From NCBI RefSeq assembly GCF_014395785.1, contig NZ_CP060713.1, forward strand, positions 1,206,501 through 1,270,500: a stretch of 64,000 nt of DNA, read 5' to 3'. Of this stretch, positions 7,739 to 15,610 are shown piece after piece (the stretch's first letter is position 1; the number at the start of each line of letters is the position of its first letter). Source of the DNA: Nocardioides mesophilus (GTDB lineage Bacteria > Actinomycetota > Actinomycetes > Propionibacteriales > Nocardioidaceae). The notes under the pieces were generated by a model. The model worked only from the letters and a program-made list of their open reading frames with translations, was not told the origin of the DNA and made no database searches. Position numbers and translations under genes: made by a program.

Positions 7739-8515
7739 ATGGAGAGCGCACCGGGGCTGGTCATGCGGCCGTCCTACCCGGGCGAGTCGCGCTACCGGTT
7801 GCTCGCCAGATCGCTGCGCGAGGACATCCTCGAGGACCGCTTCGCCGAGGACGACCCGCTGCCCACCGAGGCGGCGCTGGCCCAGGAGCTCTCGCTGAGC
7901 CGGCAGACGGTACGACGTGCCTTCCTCGAGCTGGTCTCGGAGGGGCTCGTGTTCCGGGTCCCGGGCCGCGGCACCTTCATCACGCCCAAGGGGTCGCGCT
8001 ACCGCCGTCGCTTCAGCTCGGTCGACGACCTGATGAACCTCACGCTGGACACGGAGCTGGAGGTCCTGGACCCGCTCACCGGGACCTTCGACCAGGCCAT
8101 CGCCGAGCGGCTCCAGCTCAGCGGCCGCTCGATGTACTCCGTGCTGTTCCGCCGCCTGCACCGCGGCGAGGTCTTCTGCACCACGCGGGTCTTCCTGCCC
8201 CCGGCCATGGGGTCGACGCTGGAGCAGCTCCCGTTCCTGGTCGAGCCGGGGCACCGCAGCGGCATCACCATCATCGGGCTGCTGGAGTCGCAGGGGGTCA
8301 CGATCGCCGAGGCCGAGCAGATGACCACGGCGGTCGCGGCGACCGAGGAGCAGGCGGGGTGGCTCGGCTGCGCGGTGGGCGCGCCGCTGCTGCGCATCGA
8401 GCGGCTCTACATCGACGCCACCGACCAGCCCGTGGAGCTCGCGATCAGCGACTACCTGCCCGAGCACTTCTCGCACCGGCTGCGCCTCGGCCGGGCGACT
8501 GCCGCCGAGCACTGA
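7739..8515 (+). CDS. GntR/HutC-family transcriptional regulator
   Basis: The 258-residue regulator has an N-terminal winged helix (YRLLARSLREDILEDRFAEDDPLPTEAALAQELSLSRQTVRRAFLELVSEGLVFRVPGRGTFI, about residues 17-80) and a C-terminal UTRA effector domain that includes LLRIERLYIDATDQPVELAISDYLPEHF. UTRA domains bind small carboxylates or sugars. I chose the ATG at 7739 because GGAGGTGA lies 8-15 nt upstream. It is the only regulator beside the acyl-CoA operon and the best candidate for binding the GTACGGCC sites at 6.2, 7.7 and 11.2 kb. It converges on the thioesterase gene with 6 bp between stops. Confidence 0.9.
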   Translation: MESAPGLVMRPSYPGESRYRLLARSLREDILEDRFAEDDPLPTEAALAQELSLSRQTVRRAFLELVSEGLVFRVPGRGTFITPKGSRYRRRFSSVDDLMNLTLDTELEVLDPLTGTFDQAIAERLQLSGRSMYSVLFRRLHRGEVFCTTRVFLPPAMGSTLEQLPFLVEPGHRSGITIIGLLESQGVTIAEAEQMTTAVAATEEQAGWLGCAVGAPLLRIERLYIDATDQPVELAISDYLPEHFSHRLRLGRATAAEH

Positions 8516-8521
8516 GCGGGC

Positions 8522-8941
8522 TCACCCGTCGGCGCGCAGCACCATCTGGGTCTGCGTGACGATCGCCGCCGCGCGGCCCCGGTCGTCGGAGACGGTGGTC
8601 TGCCACACCGAGGTGCTCCTCCCCCGGTGCAGCGGCACGCACACCGCGCGCGCCGTCTCGCCGACCTTGATCGAGCGCAGGAAGTTGGTCTTGCTCTCGA
8701 GCGTGGTGGTCCTCGCGTCGGGCGGGAGGTTGAGGCTTGCCGCCGTACCCCCGAGGTTGTCGGCGAAGGCCATCACCGCACCGCCGTGCAGCACCCCGTT
8801 GCGGTTGGCCATCTCCTCGCTGACCACCAGCTCGGCGACCACCTCCTCGGCGCTGTAGCTGACCAGCCGGATCCCCAGGAACCGGGAGAACGCCGGCTGC
8901 GCCTCGGCCACCTCACGCAGCCGCTCCTCCGATGTCGTCAT
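8522..8941 (-). CDS. PaaI-type hotdog thioesterase
   Basis: The 139-residue single-hotdog protein contains NRNGVLHGGAVMAFADNLGGTAASLN, the HGG motif of the PaaI/YdiI/4HBT thioesterase group, followed by ESKTNFLRSIKVGETARAVC. These enzymes hydrolyse acyl- or aryl-CoA thioesters in the cytoplasm. The ATG at 8941 has GGGAGG 9 nt upstream and lies inside the 3' end of the MFS gene, overlapping it by 29 bp, so the two are co-transcribed. The substrate is not predictable. Confidence 0.85.
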   Translation of the reverse strand: MTTSEERLREVAEAQPAFSRFLGIRLVSYSAEEVVAELVVSEEMANRNGVLHGGAVMAFADNLGGTAASLNLPPDARTTTLESKTNFLRSIKVGETARAVCVPLHRGRSTSVWQTTVSDDRGRAAAIVTQTQMVLRADG

Positions 8942-10163
8942 GCTTTTTCGCCTCCCTGGTCGGCTGTGCTCGGCGCAGCAGCACCGCAAGCACCAGCGCC
9001 ACCGCGAGGAGGGTAGCGATGAACACCACGAGGCCCGGCCACCCGGCCCGCTCGTAGGCGACGCCGCCGCTGGCCCCGCCGATGCTGCTGCCGGCGTAGT
9101 AGCTGAACAGGTAGAGCGCAGAGGCCTGCCCGGGGGCCGTGACGGCGCGAGCGTTCAGCCAACCGCTGGCCGAGGAGTGCGCGCCGAAGAACCCCACGGT
9201 GTAGAGCACCAGGCAGACCAGGATCGCCGGCAGGAAGTCCGCCAGCGAGCCGACGGCTGCCAGCAGCGCCAGCACGATGCTGCCCCACAGGACGGTGAGC
9301 CGGCCGAAGCGGTCACCGAGCACGCCCGCGACCGTGGAGCTGACGGTGCCCGCGAGGTAGACCAGGAACACCAGCCCCACCAGGGCCTGCGGTACGTCGA
9401 ACGGCTCCGCGAGCAGCCGGTAGCCGAGGTAGTTGTAGACGGTGACGAAGGCCGACATCAGCAGGAAGCTGACCGCGCAGACCGCGCGGACGCCTGGGTC
9501 GCGCAGGTGCGCAGCGAGCTGGGCTCCGAGCTGTCGCACCGGCACCCGGGCCGGCGCGGCGCCACGAGCGGGCGGGATCAGCAGCCGGAAGCCGACCAGG
9601 CAGGCCAGGGAGAGCACGCCGACCCCGGCCATCGCCCACCGCCAGCCGGCCAGGTCGCCGAGCACCGAGGCGACCATCCGCCCGGACAGGCCGCCGATGG
9701 TGTTGCCGGCGATCAGCACCCCCATGGCCTGCCCGAGCGAGCGCCGGTCGACCTCTGCGGCGACGTGCCCCATCGCCAGGGCCGGGACCCCGGCCATCGC
9801 CACGCCCTGCAGGGCCCGGATCCCCAGCAGCACCTCGAAGGAGGGCGCCAGCGGGGCCAGCAGGCCGAGCAGGGCGCTCAGCGTGAGCGAGACCGTCATG
9901 ACCCGCACCCGGCCCCAGGACTCCGCGATCACGCTCACCGGGATGATCGCCAGCGCCAGCATGCCGGTGGCCGCGGACAGGGTCAGGCTGGACTCCGACG
10001 GGGAGACGTCGAAGGTCGCGGTGAACGAGGGCAGCAGTCCCTGCACCGCGTAGAGCAGGATGAACGTGCCCGCGCCGGCGCACCACAGCGCCAGGTTCAG
10101 CCGGCGGAACTCGGTGGTGCCCGCGCGATGGCCGCTCCACCGGACGGCGGTCGTCTCTGCCAC
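8913..10163 (-). CDS. MFS transporter (YnfM-like)
   Basis: The 416-residue protein has about 12 hydrophobic helices in two halves. The loop-2/3 region reads ESWGRVRVMTVSL, and the equivalent loop in the second half reads GDRFGRLTVLWGS. It resembles YnfM/arabinose-polymer-exporter-like carriers. It is divergent from a LysR gene with only 62 bp between the starts, an arrangement in which the LysR protein normally controls the exporter. The thioesterase gene follows with a 29-bp overlap. The substrate is unknown. Confidence 0.87.
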   Translation of the reverse strand: MAETTAVRWSGHRAGTTEFRRLNLALWCAGAGTFILLYAVQGLLPSFTATFDVSPSESSLTLSAATGMLALAIIPVSVIAESWGRVRVMTVSLTLSALLGLLAPLAPSFEVLLGIRALQGVAMAGVPALAMGHVAAEVDRRSLGQAMGVLIAGNTIGGLSGRMVASVLGDLAGWRWAMAGVGVLSLACLVGFRLLIPPARGAAPARVPVRQLGAQLAAHLRDPGVRAVCAVSFLLMSAFVTVYNYLGYRLLAEPFDVPQALVGLVFLVYLAGTVSSTVAGVLGDRFGRLTVLWGSIVLALLAAVGSLADFLPAILVCLVLYTVGFFGAHSSASGWLNARAVTAPGQASALYLFSYYAGSSIGGASGGVAYERAGWPGLVVFIATLLAVALVLAVLLRRAQPTREAKKHDDIGGAAA

Positions 10164-10198
10164 CCTCCGACGCTAGGTCCCGCCGGGCTATGCGTCCA

Positions 10199-10237
10199 AT
10201 GCATGAACGGCTCTAGACTCACCCGGTGATGCATGAA
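10199..10237. promoter_or_regulatory. LysR/MFS intergenic control region, leaderless lysR
   Basis: TAGACT (10214-10219) is a good -10 box only 7 nt before the GTG at 10226, so lysR is probably leaderless. The nonamer ATGCATGAA occurs twice exactly 30 bp apart (10199-10207 and 10229-10237), about three helical turns; the second copy is inside the first codons. The pair could form a LysR recognition/activation site pair. Confidence 0.5.
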
Positions 10238-11170
10238 TCGTCGGGGTCTCCGGCCGTGGCGCCGGACCTGCGGGGGCTGGCCGAGTTCGTGGCCGTCGCC
10301 CGGCTCGAGCACGTCACGCACGCCGCGGAGAGCCTCGGCATCCCCCAGTCCACGTTGAGCCGGCGACTGGCCCGGCTCGAGCAGGCGGTCGGCGTCCCGC
10401 TGCTGCACCGCCGGGGCCGTGGCGTGCGGCTCACGCCGACCGGGGAGGTGCTGGCCGCGGCCGCGGACCGGGCGCTCGGCGAGGTCGCCCGGGTCCTCGA
10501 GCAGCTCACCCGGGATCAGGACCCGCAGGCGGGCCTGGTCACGCTCGGGTTCCTGCACACGCTCGGTCCCGAGACGGTCCCCCGGGCGCTCGAACGGTTC
10601 GGCCGCAGCCACCCCCGGGTCCGGTTCCGCCTGGTGCAGGAGGGCCACGACACCGTGGTGGCGAAGCTCCGCGCCGGCGAGGTCGACGTCTGCCTGACCG
10701 CACCTCCCCCGGGCGGCGAGGACGTCGAGACCGTGCCGCTGGAGGTGCAGCGGCTCTGCCTGGCGGTTCCGCGCGAGCACCCGCTGGCCGGCAGGCGACG
10801 GGTGCGGATGCCGTCACTGGCCGGCGAGGCGTTCATCGGGTTCAAGCCCGGCTACGGGATGCGGCAGATCACCGACGACTGGTGCCGGCGGGCCGGCTTC
10901 ACGCCCGCCCTCGCCTTCGAGGGTGACGACATGGCGACGGTCCGGGGCCTGGTCGCCGCCGGCCTCGGGGTGGCGTTGCTGCCGTCGTCCGCGGCCCAGG
11001 TGCCGGCCGGCCTGGTGGAGGTGGACGTGGTCGCCCCCAGCGCCACCCGCACGCTGGCGATGGCCTGGCTGCGCGAGCCGGCCCTGTCCGCGCCGGCGGC
11101 AGCCTTCCGGGACTTCCTGAGGGCCGAGGGCCCGTCGCTGATGGCTGCGTCGACGCACAGTGATGCTTGA
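10226..11170 (+). CDS. LysR-family transcriptional regulator
   Basis: The 314-residue regulator has an N-terminal helix-turn-helix (LRGLAEFVAVARLEHVTHAAESLGIPQSTLSRRLARLEQAVGVPLLHRRGRGVRLTPTGEVL, about residues 15-76) and a periplasmic-binding-protein-like effector domain (GLVTLGFLHTLGPETVPRALERF onward). Starts at 10226 (GTG) or 10229 (ATG) are both possible. The TAGACT box 7 nt upstream of 10226 points to a leaderless message. It is divergent from the MFS/thioesterase genes, which it probably regulates. Its end is only 174 bp before dctP, but the TRAP genes have their own promoter. Confidence 0.9.
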   Translation: MMHESSGSPAVAPDLRGLAEFVAVARLEHVTHAAESLGIPQSTLSRRLARLEQAVGVPLLHRRGRGVRLTPTGEVLAAAADRALGEVARVLEQLTRDQDPQAGLVTLGFLHTLGPETVPRALERFGRSHPRVRFRLVQEGHDTVVAKLRAGEVDVCLTAPPPGGEDVETVPLEVQRLCLAVPREHPLAGRRRVRMPSLAGEAFIGFKPGYGMRQITDDWCRRAGFTPALAFEGDDMATVRGLVAAGLGVALLPSSAAQVPAGLVEVDVVAPSATRTLAMAWLREPALSAPAAAFRDFLRAEGPSLMAASTHSDA

Positions 11171-11215
11171 CACACTTTGAGTTGTCCTTTTGAATATGGC
11201 CGTACCTATTCGTCA
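11167..11215 (+). promoter_or_regulatory. TRAP transporter promoter with shared operator
   Basis: TTGACA (11167-11172), a 17-nt spacer and TTGAAT (11190-11195) form a promoter. The sequence AATATGGCCGTAC (11193-11205) overlaps the -10/start region and is the exact reverse complement of 6215-6227. Similarity continues past the core: a TGACGA-like block lies on the GTAC side and an A-rich run on the other side at both places. This ties dctPQM to the acyl-CoA operon. Confidence 0.72.
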
Positions 11216-11344
11216 CCAGCACCGCTTGTGACGGTTTCGCATAGTCCGGTCGGGGGCCAGGACGGACCGGCGAGACCAGGTGCCTGCCTCCCGTCACCGG
11301 GACCGGTTCATGTCGATGCACGACATCAGGAAGGGAATCAACAC

Positions 11345-12385
11345 ATGCGGATGAACCCTAGAGCTCGGGCCGTGATGGGCACCGCGACTCTGCTCTCCCT
11401 CGCCCTCGGCGCCAGCGCGTGCGGCGGCGCACGAAGCAGCAGCAGCGAGGCCAGCGACAGCTACACGATCAAGTTCTCCCACGTCGTGACCCCCCAGACC
11501 CCCAAGGGGCAGGCGGCGGAGAAGTTCGCCGAGCTGATCGACGAGGGCTGCGGCGACCAGATGAAGGTGGAGGTCTACCCGAACTCCGAGCTGTACGGCG
11601 ACGAGGACGAGCTGCAGGCCCTCCAGTCCGGCGCCGTGCAGATGCTCGCGCCGTCCAGCGCGAAGTTCACCACCATCGCCCCGCAGCTGCAGGTCCTCGA
11701 CCTGCCGTTCCTGTTCGACTCGGTGGACGACATCCCCAACGTGGTCTCGCCGGACTCGGCGGTCGGCAAGGCGATCTACGAGAACCAGGCGCTCGCCGAC
11801 AAGGGCATCAAGGTGCTCGGCCTCTGGGACAACGGCCTCAAGCAGCTGTCCTCCAACGACGAGATGCAGAAGCCCGCCGACCTCAAGGGTCTCCGCTTCC
11901 GGATCCAGCCCTCCGACGTGCTGCGCAGCCAGTTCGACGCCTGGGGTGCCCAGACCACGCCGATGGCCTTCGCCGAGGTCTACAACGCCCTCCAGCAGGG
12001 CGTGATCGACGGCCAGGAGAACCCGTACTCCAACATCGAGTCGCAGAACATGCACACGGTGCAGAAGCACATCACCGAGTCCAACCACGGCTACATCGGC
12101 TACGTGCACGCGATCAACAAGAAGTTCTTCGAGTCGCTGCCCGACGACCTCCAGACGTGCGTGACCGACGCCGCCGACGAGGCCGCCGCCTACAACCGCG
12201 AGATCGCCTCCGACCTGAACCAGAAGGCCAAGCAGACGATCGTCGACGCCGGCACCACCAAGATCACCGAGCTGACGCCCGAGCAGCGCCAGGCCTTCAA
12301 GGACGAGGTCGTCCCCTCGGTGTGGAACCAGTACGCCGACGTGATCGGCCAGGACCTGATCGACGAGCTCGTCTCCCAGCAGTAG
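11345..12385 (+). CDS. dctP: TRAP transporter solute-binding lipoprotein DctP
   Basis: The 346-residue protein starts with a lipoprotein signal: a hydrophobic stretch ending GASAC with the lipid-bearing Cys at residue 26. The mature part is a DctP-type binding protein (YTIKFSHVVTPQTPKGQAAEKFAELI, PQLQVLDLPFLFDS, KGLRFRIQPSDVLRSQFDAWGAQTTPMAFAEVYNALQQGVIDGQENPYSN). The Arg in RFRIQ sits where the family salt-bridges the substrate carboxylate, so an organic acid is expected; by regulon, a C4/C5 dicarboxylate. AGGAAGG precedes the ATG at 11345 by 8-10 nt. Confidence 0.92.
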   Translation: MRMNPRARAVMGTATLLSLALGASACGGARSSSSEASDSYTIKFSHVVTPQTPKGQAAEKFAELIDEGCGDQMKVEVYPNSELYGDEDELQALQSGAVQMLAPSSAKFTTIAPQLQVLDLPFLFDSVDDIPNVVSPDSAVGKAIYENQALADKGIKVLGLWDNGLKQLSSNDEMQKPADLKGLRFRIQPSDVLRSQFDAWGAQTTPMAFAEVYNALQQGVIDGQENPYSNIESQNMHTVQKHITESNHGYIGYVHAINKKFFESLPDDLQTCVTDAADEAAAYNREIASDLNQKAKQTIVDAGTTKITELTPEQRQAFKDEVVPSVWNQYADVIGQDLIDELVSQQ

Positions 12386-12403
12386 CACCGGCAGGAACCA
12401 CGC

Positions 12404-12429
12404 GGGGGCGGCTCGTCAGAGCCGCCCCC
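12404..12429 (+). terminator. Intercistronic hairpin between dctP and dctQ
   Basis: GGGGGCGGCTC (12404-12414) and GAGCCGCCCCC (12419-12429) pair perfectly over 11 bp with a GTCA loop. No U-run follows. Located after the binding-protein gene, it probably stabilises or attenuates the transcript so that DctP is made in excess over the membrane subunits. Confidence 0.7.
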
Positions 12430-12446
12430 ACGACCACGGAGGTCCG

Positions 12447-13022
12447 ATGAATCGACTCGACTCCATCCTGAGCAAGGTGGAGAACGTGCTGGCGGCCGGC
12501 TCGCTGGCAGCGGCGGCCCTGCTCGCCATCGTCGCCGTGCTCATGAGGACGTTCTTCAACGAGATCATCTTCTGGTCCGAGGAAGCGATCATCTACCTGG
12601 TGATCTTCTCGACGTTCTTCGGCGCGGTCATCACCATGCGCCACAACGAGCACGTCAACGTGGACGTGGTCGCGGTGTTCCTCAAGGAGCGCGGCAAGCG
12701 CGTCATGACGATCATCGCCACGCTCATCACGCTCGTCTACATGGGCGCGATCGGCTGGTTCGCCTGGCTGCTGATCTTCGAGCCGCGCTCGAGCGCCACG
12801 CTCACCCCGGCCCTGGAGCTGCCGCTGTGGGTGGTCACGCTGCCGCTGCCGATCGGGCTGACGTTGATGTTCGTGCGCTCCCTGGAGGTGCTGGTGCGGC
12901 TGTTCCGCGGTCAGGACCCCTACCCGCACGCCGCCGACACCCTCCTCGAGGCCGAGGGCGGCACCGCGCTCGAGATCGCCGACCTCCCCGCTGAGGGACA
13001 CGAGAAGGGACCCCTCCGATGA
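12447..13022 (+). CDS. dctQ: TRAP transporter small permease DctQ
   Basis: The 191-residue membrane protein has four hydrophobic helices (roughly residues 15-38, 48-66, 89-110, 127-150) and the DctQ features FNEIIFWSEEAIIYLVIFSTFFGAVITMRHNEHVNVDVV. It is the small subunit that joins DctM to the binding protein. The ATG at 12447 follows GGAGG by 5 nt. The stop overlaps the dctM start (ATGA). The C-terminal 35 residues are a hydrophilic tail. Confidence 0.9.
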   Translation: MNRLDSILSKVENVLAAGSLAAAALLAIVAVLMRTFFNEIIFWSEEAIIYLVIFSTFFGAVITMRHNEHVNVDVVAVFLKERGKRVMTIIATLITLVYMGAIGWFAWLLIFEPRSSATLTPALELPLWVVTLPLPIGLTLMFVRSLEVLVRLFRGQDPYPHAADTLLEAEGGTALEIADLPAEGHEKGPLR

Positions 13023-14302
13023 GCGACGCCGCGATCGCGCTGATCGTGATCCTCTTCGCCCTGCTGTTCTCCTCCGCTCCGATCGCGGTCGCGCTCGGGC
13101 TGACCACGTTCATCTACTTCTTCTACTTCACGACGATCCCGCTCACCCAGATCCCCGAGACGCTGTTCAACGCCCTCAACACCTTCCCGCTGATGGCGAT
13201 CCCGTTCTTCGTGCTCGCGGCCACCATCATGAGCCGCGGCGGCATCAGCGAGCGGCTGACCAACGCCGGCATCGCCGTCGTGGGCGGCTTCCGCGGCGGC
13301 TTGGCGATGACCGCGGTGATGTCGTGCGTCTTCTTCGCCGCGATCTCCGGGTCCAGCCCGGCCACCGTGGTGGCGGTCGGCACCCTGCTGATCCCGGCGA
13401 TGATCCGCAACGGCTACGGTCGGGACTTCTCCACCGGGCTCATCGCCACCTCGGGCTCGCTGGGCATCCTGATCCCGCCCTCCATCCCGCTGATCGTCTA
13501 CGGCATCGCCACCGAGCAGTCGATCGGCGACCTGTTCATCGCCGGCATCGTGCCCGGCCTCGTCGCCGGCGCCATGCTCATGGTCATGGTGGTCGTGATC
13601 TCGCGGCGCCGGGAGTACGGCACCGGCGAGTTCGCCGTGCACATGACCAGCAAGGAGAAGGTCCGCGCCTTCCGGGACGCCGGCCTCAGCCTGCTGCTGC
13701 CGCTGCTGGTCCTCGGCGGCATCTACGGCGGCATCTTCACCCCGACCGAGGCGGCCGCGATGGCGGTCTTCTACGCGCTGCTGATCTCGCTGCTGGTCTA
13801 CCGCGAGATCTCGGTGAAGGACCTGGGGACGATCCTGCTGGCCTCGGCGAGGACCTCGTCGATGGTCATGTTCATCATCGCCAACGGCATCCTGTTCTCG
13901 TTCGTGCTGACCTCCGAGCGGATCCCCAACGAGATCACCCAGGCGCTGGTCGGTCTCGACCTCCAGCCCTGGAGCTTCCTGCTGCTCGTCACGATCGTCC
14001 TGCTGATCGCGGGCTGCTTCATGGAGACCTCGAGCGCGATCCTGATCATCGCCCCGATCCTGCTGCCGATCGCGCTGGAGCTGGGCATCAACCCGATCCA
14101 CCTCGGCATCATCATGGTGATGAACCTCGAGATCGGCATGATCACGCCGCCACTGGGGCTGAACCTCTTCGTGGCCAGCGGGCTGTCCGGGATGAGCGTG
14201 CTGCGGGTCGCCAAGGCGGCGCTGCCCAGCGCCGCGGTGCTGCTGGTCGCGCTGCTGCTGGTCACCTACATCCCGTGGCTCAGCCAGGTGCTGATCGACT
14301 GA
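13019..14302 (+). CDS. dctM: TRAP transporter large permease DctM
   Basis: The 427-residue, roughly 12-helix protein is the ion-coupled translocating subunit. It shows MAIPFFVLAATIMSRGGI, SGSSPATVVAVGTLLIPAMIRNGYGRDFSTGLIATSGSLGILIPPSIPLIVYGI and the matching second-half block MNLEIGMITPPLGLNLFVASGLSGMS, both diagnostic for DctM. It completes a three-gene TRAP system with dctP and dctQ. It ends about 230 bp before a convergent oxidoreductase gene, with a 52-bp repeat array in between. Confidence 0.93.
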   Translation: MSDAAIALIVILFALLFSSAPIAVALGLTTFIYFFYFTTIPLTQIPETLFNALNTFPLMAIPFFVLAATIMSRGGISERLTNAGIAVVGGFRGGLAMTAVMSCVFFAAISGSSPATVVAVGTLLIPAMIRNGYGRDFSTGLIATSGSLGILIPPSIPLIVYGIATEQSIGDLFIAGIVPGLVAGAMLMVMVVVISRRREYGTGEFAVHMTSKEKVRAFRDAGLSLLLPLLVLGGIYGGIFTPTEAAAMAVFYALLISLLVYREISVKDLGTILLASARTSSMVMFIIANGILFSFVLTSERIPNEITQALVGLDLQPWSFLLLVTIVLLIAGCFMETSSAILIIAPILLPIALELGINPIHLGIIMVMNLEIGMITPPLGLNLFVASGLSGMSVLRVAKAALPSAAVLLVALLLVTYIPWLSQVLID

Positions 14303-14396
14303 CACGCCCTGGTCACAGCACGTGTCACGGCCGACGGCGGCCGACCCACAGGTACTCCACCTCGGGTCGGCCGCCGCCGCCGTACCGGGACCACAA

Positions 14397-14520
14397 CTGT
14401 GCGCGATTCCGGCGGCGGCGAGCGGCTGTTGCCGGACCGGCATCACGCCTGTGCCCGATTTCGGCGGCTGCGGACTGCTCCCGCCGTACCGGGACCACGG
14501 CTGTGCGCGATTCCGGCGGC
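14397..14520 (+). repeat. 52-bp-period intergenic repeat array, 3 units (family R52)
   Basis: The 20-bp core CTGTGCGCGATTCCGGCGGC begins at 14397, 14449 (two mismatches: C for G, T for C) and 14501, so the period is exactly 52 bp. The 32-bp remainders are related to each other (ccggaccggcatcac versus ccgtaccgggaccac), so these are not unique spacers. The same core in reverse orientation and with the same 52-bp period forms the array at 55160-55335. Confidence 0.85.
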
Positions 14521-14531
14521 TGCGGTTGCGG

Positions 14532-15563
14532 TCAGCGGGTCGGGTCGGGCCCGACCTGGACCAGCAGCTTGCCGAAGTTCGCGCCGCGGAGCATGCCGCG
14601 GAACGCCTCCGGCGCCTTCTCCAGGCCGTCCACCACGTCCTCGCGGTAGCGCACCGAGCCGTCACCGACCCACTGCGACATGTCGCGCAGGAAGTCCCGG
14701 CCGTGCGAGCGGGTGAACTCGTCCTGGATGAAGCCGCGGATCGTCAGGCTGCGCGAGAGGATCTGGCCCATGAAGCCGGGCAGCCGGTCCGGACCCTCGG
14801 GCGCCGAGGTCGCGTTGTAGTTGGCGACCAGCCCGCACACGGGCACCCGGGCGTAGGTGTTCAGCCGGCGGAACACCGCGTCCGCGACCGGTCCGCCCAC
14901 GTTCTCGAAGTAGACGTCGATCCCGTCGGGCGTCGCCGCGGCGAGCTCCTCGACGAAATCCGGGGAGCGGTGGTCCAGGCCCACGTCGAAGCCGAACTCC
15001 TCGGTCAGCGCCCGCCGCTTCTCGGGGCCGCCGGCGATCCCGACGGCACGGGCGCCCTTGACCTTCGCGATCTGCCCGACGGCCGACCCGACGGGACCGG
15101 TGGCCGCCGCGACCACGACGGTCTCCCCCGCCTGGGGGCGGCCGATCTCGAGCAGGCCGGCGTACGCCGTGAACCCGGGCATGCCGAGCACCCCGAGCGC
15201 GGTGGAGACCGGGGCGGCCGACGGGTCGAGGCGGCGTACGGCGCCCGCGTCCGCGACCGCGTGGCTCTGCCAGCCGGAGAACGACAGGACCAGGTCGCCG
15301 ACGGCCACGTCGGAGGAGCGTGACTCGACCACCTCGCTGACGGTGCCGCCGAGCATCACGTCGCCGATCTCGAGCGGGGCGGCGTAGGACCTGGCCGCGC
15401 TCATCCGACCGCGCATGTAGGGGTCGAGGGAGAGGTAGACGGTGCGCAGCAGCACCTGCCCGTCCTCCAGGGCCGGGAGCTCGACGGTCACGGTCTCGAA
15501 GCAGGTGTCGTCGGGCTCACCGACGGGTCGGGCGGCCAGGCGGATCTGGGTGGTCGTAGTCAT
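14532..15563 (-). CDS. NADP-dependent oxidoreductase (zinc-free MDR, CurA/PTGR-like)
   Basis: The 343-residue protein belongs to the leukotriene-B4-12-hydroxydehydrogenase/CurA group of medium-chain reductases. It contains YLSLDPYMRGRM near residue 46, GMPGFTAYAGLLEIGRPQAGETVVVAAATGPVGSAVGQIAKVKGARAVGIAGG (nucleotide-binding, about 127-180) and YFENVGGPVADAVFRRL. There are no structural zinc cysteines. Members reduce alpha,beta-unsaturated carbonyls with NADPH in the cytoplasm. It appears to be monocistronic, with the upstream DUF2254 gene ending 47 bp before its start. Confidence 0.88.
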   Translation of the reverse strand: MTTTTQIRLAARPVGEPDDTCFETVTVELPALEDGQVLLRTVYLSLDPYMRGRMSAARSYAAPLEIGDVMLGGTVSEVVESRSSDVAVGDLVLSFSGWQSHAVADAGAVRRLDPSAAPVSTALGVLGMPGFTAYAGLLEIGRPQAGETVVVAAATGPVGSAVGQIAKVKGARAVGIAGGPEKRRALTEEFGFDVGLDHRSPDFVEELAAATPDGIDVYFENVGGPVADAVFRRLNTYARVPVCGLVANYNATSAPEGPDRLPGFMGQILSRSLTIRGFIQDEFTRSHGRDFLRDMSQWVGDGSVRYREDVVDGLEKAPEAFRGMLRGANFGKLLVQVGPDPTR

Positions 15564-15610
15564 GACACCAGCCTGCCCGAACCGGGGCCGCTTCCAACGT
15601 GAGCCTGCCC

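Noticed and set aside
14320-14345. Rho-independent terminator after dctM
   Set aside because: CGGCCG-ACGG-CGGCCG is a short 6-bp self-complementary stem with no U-run; in this GC content it is not convincing.
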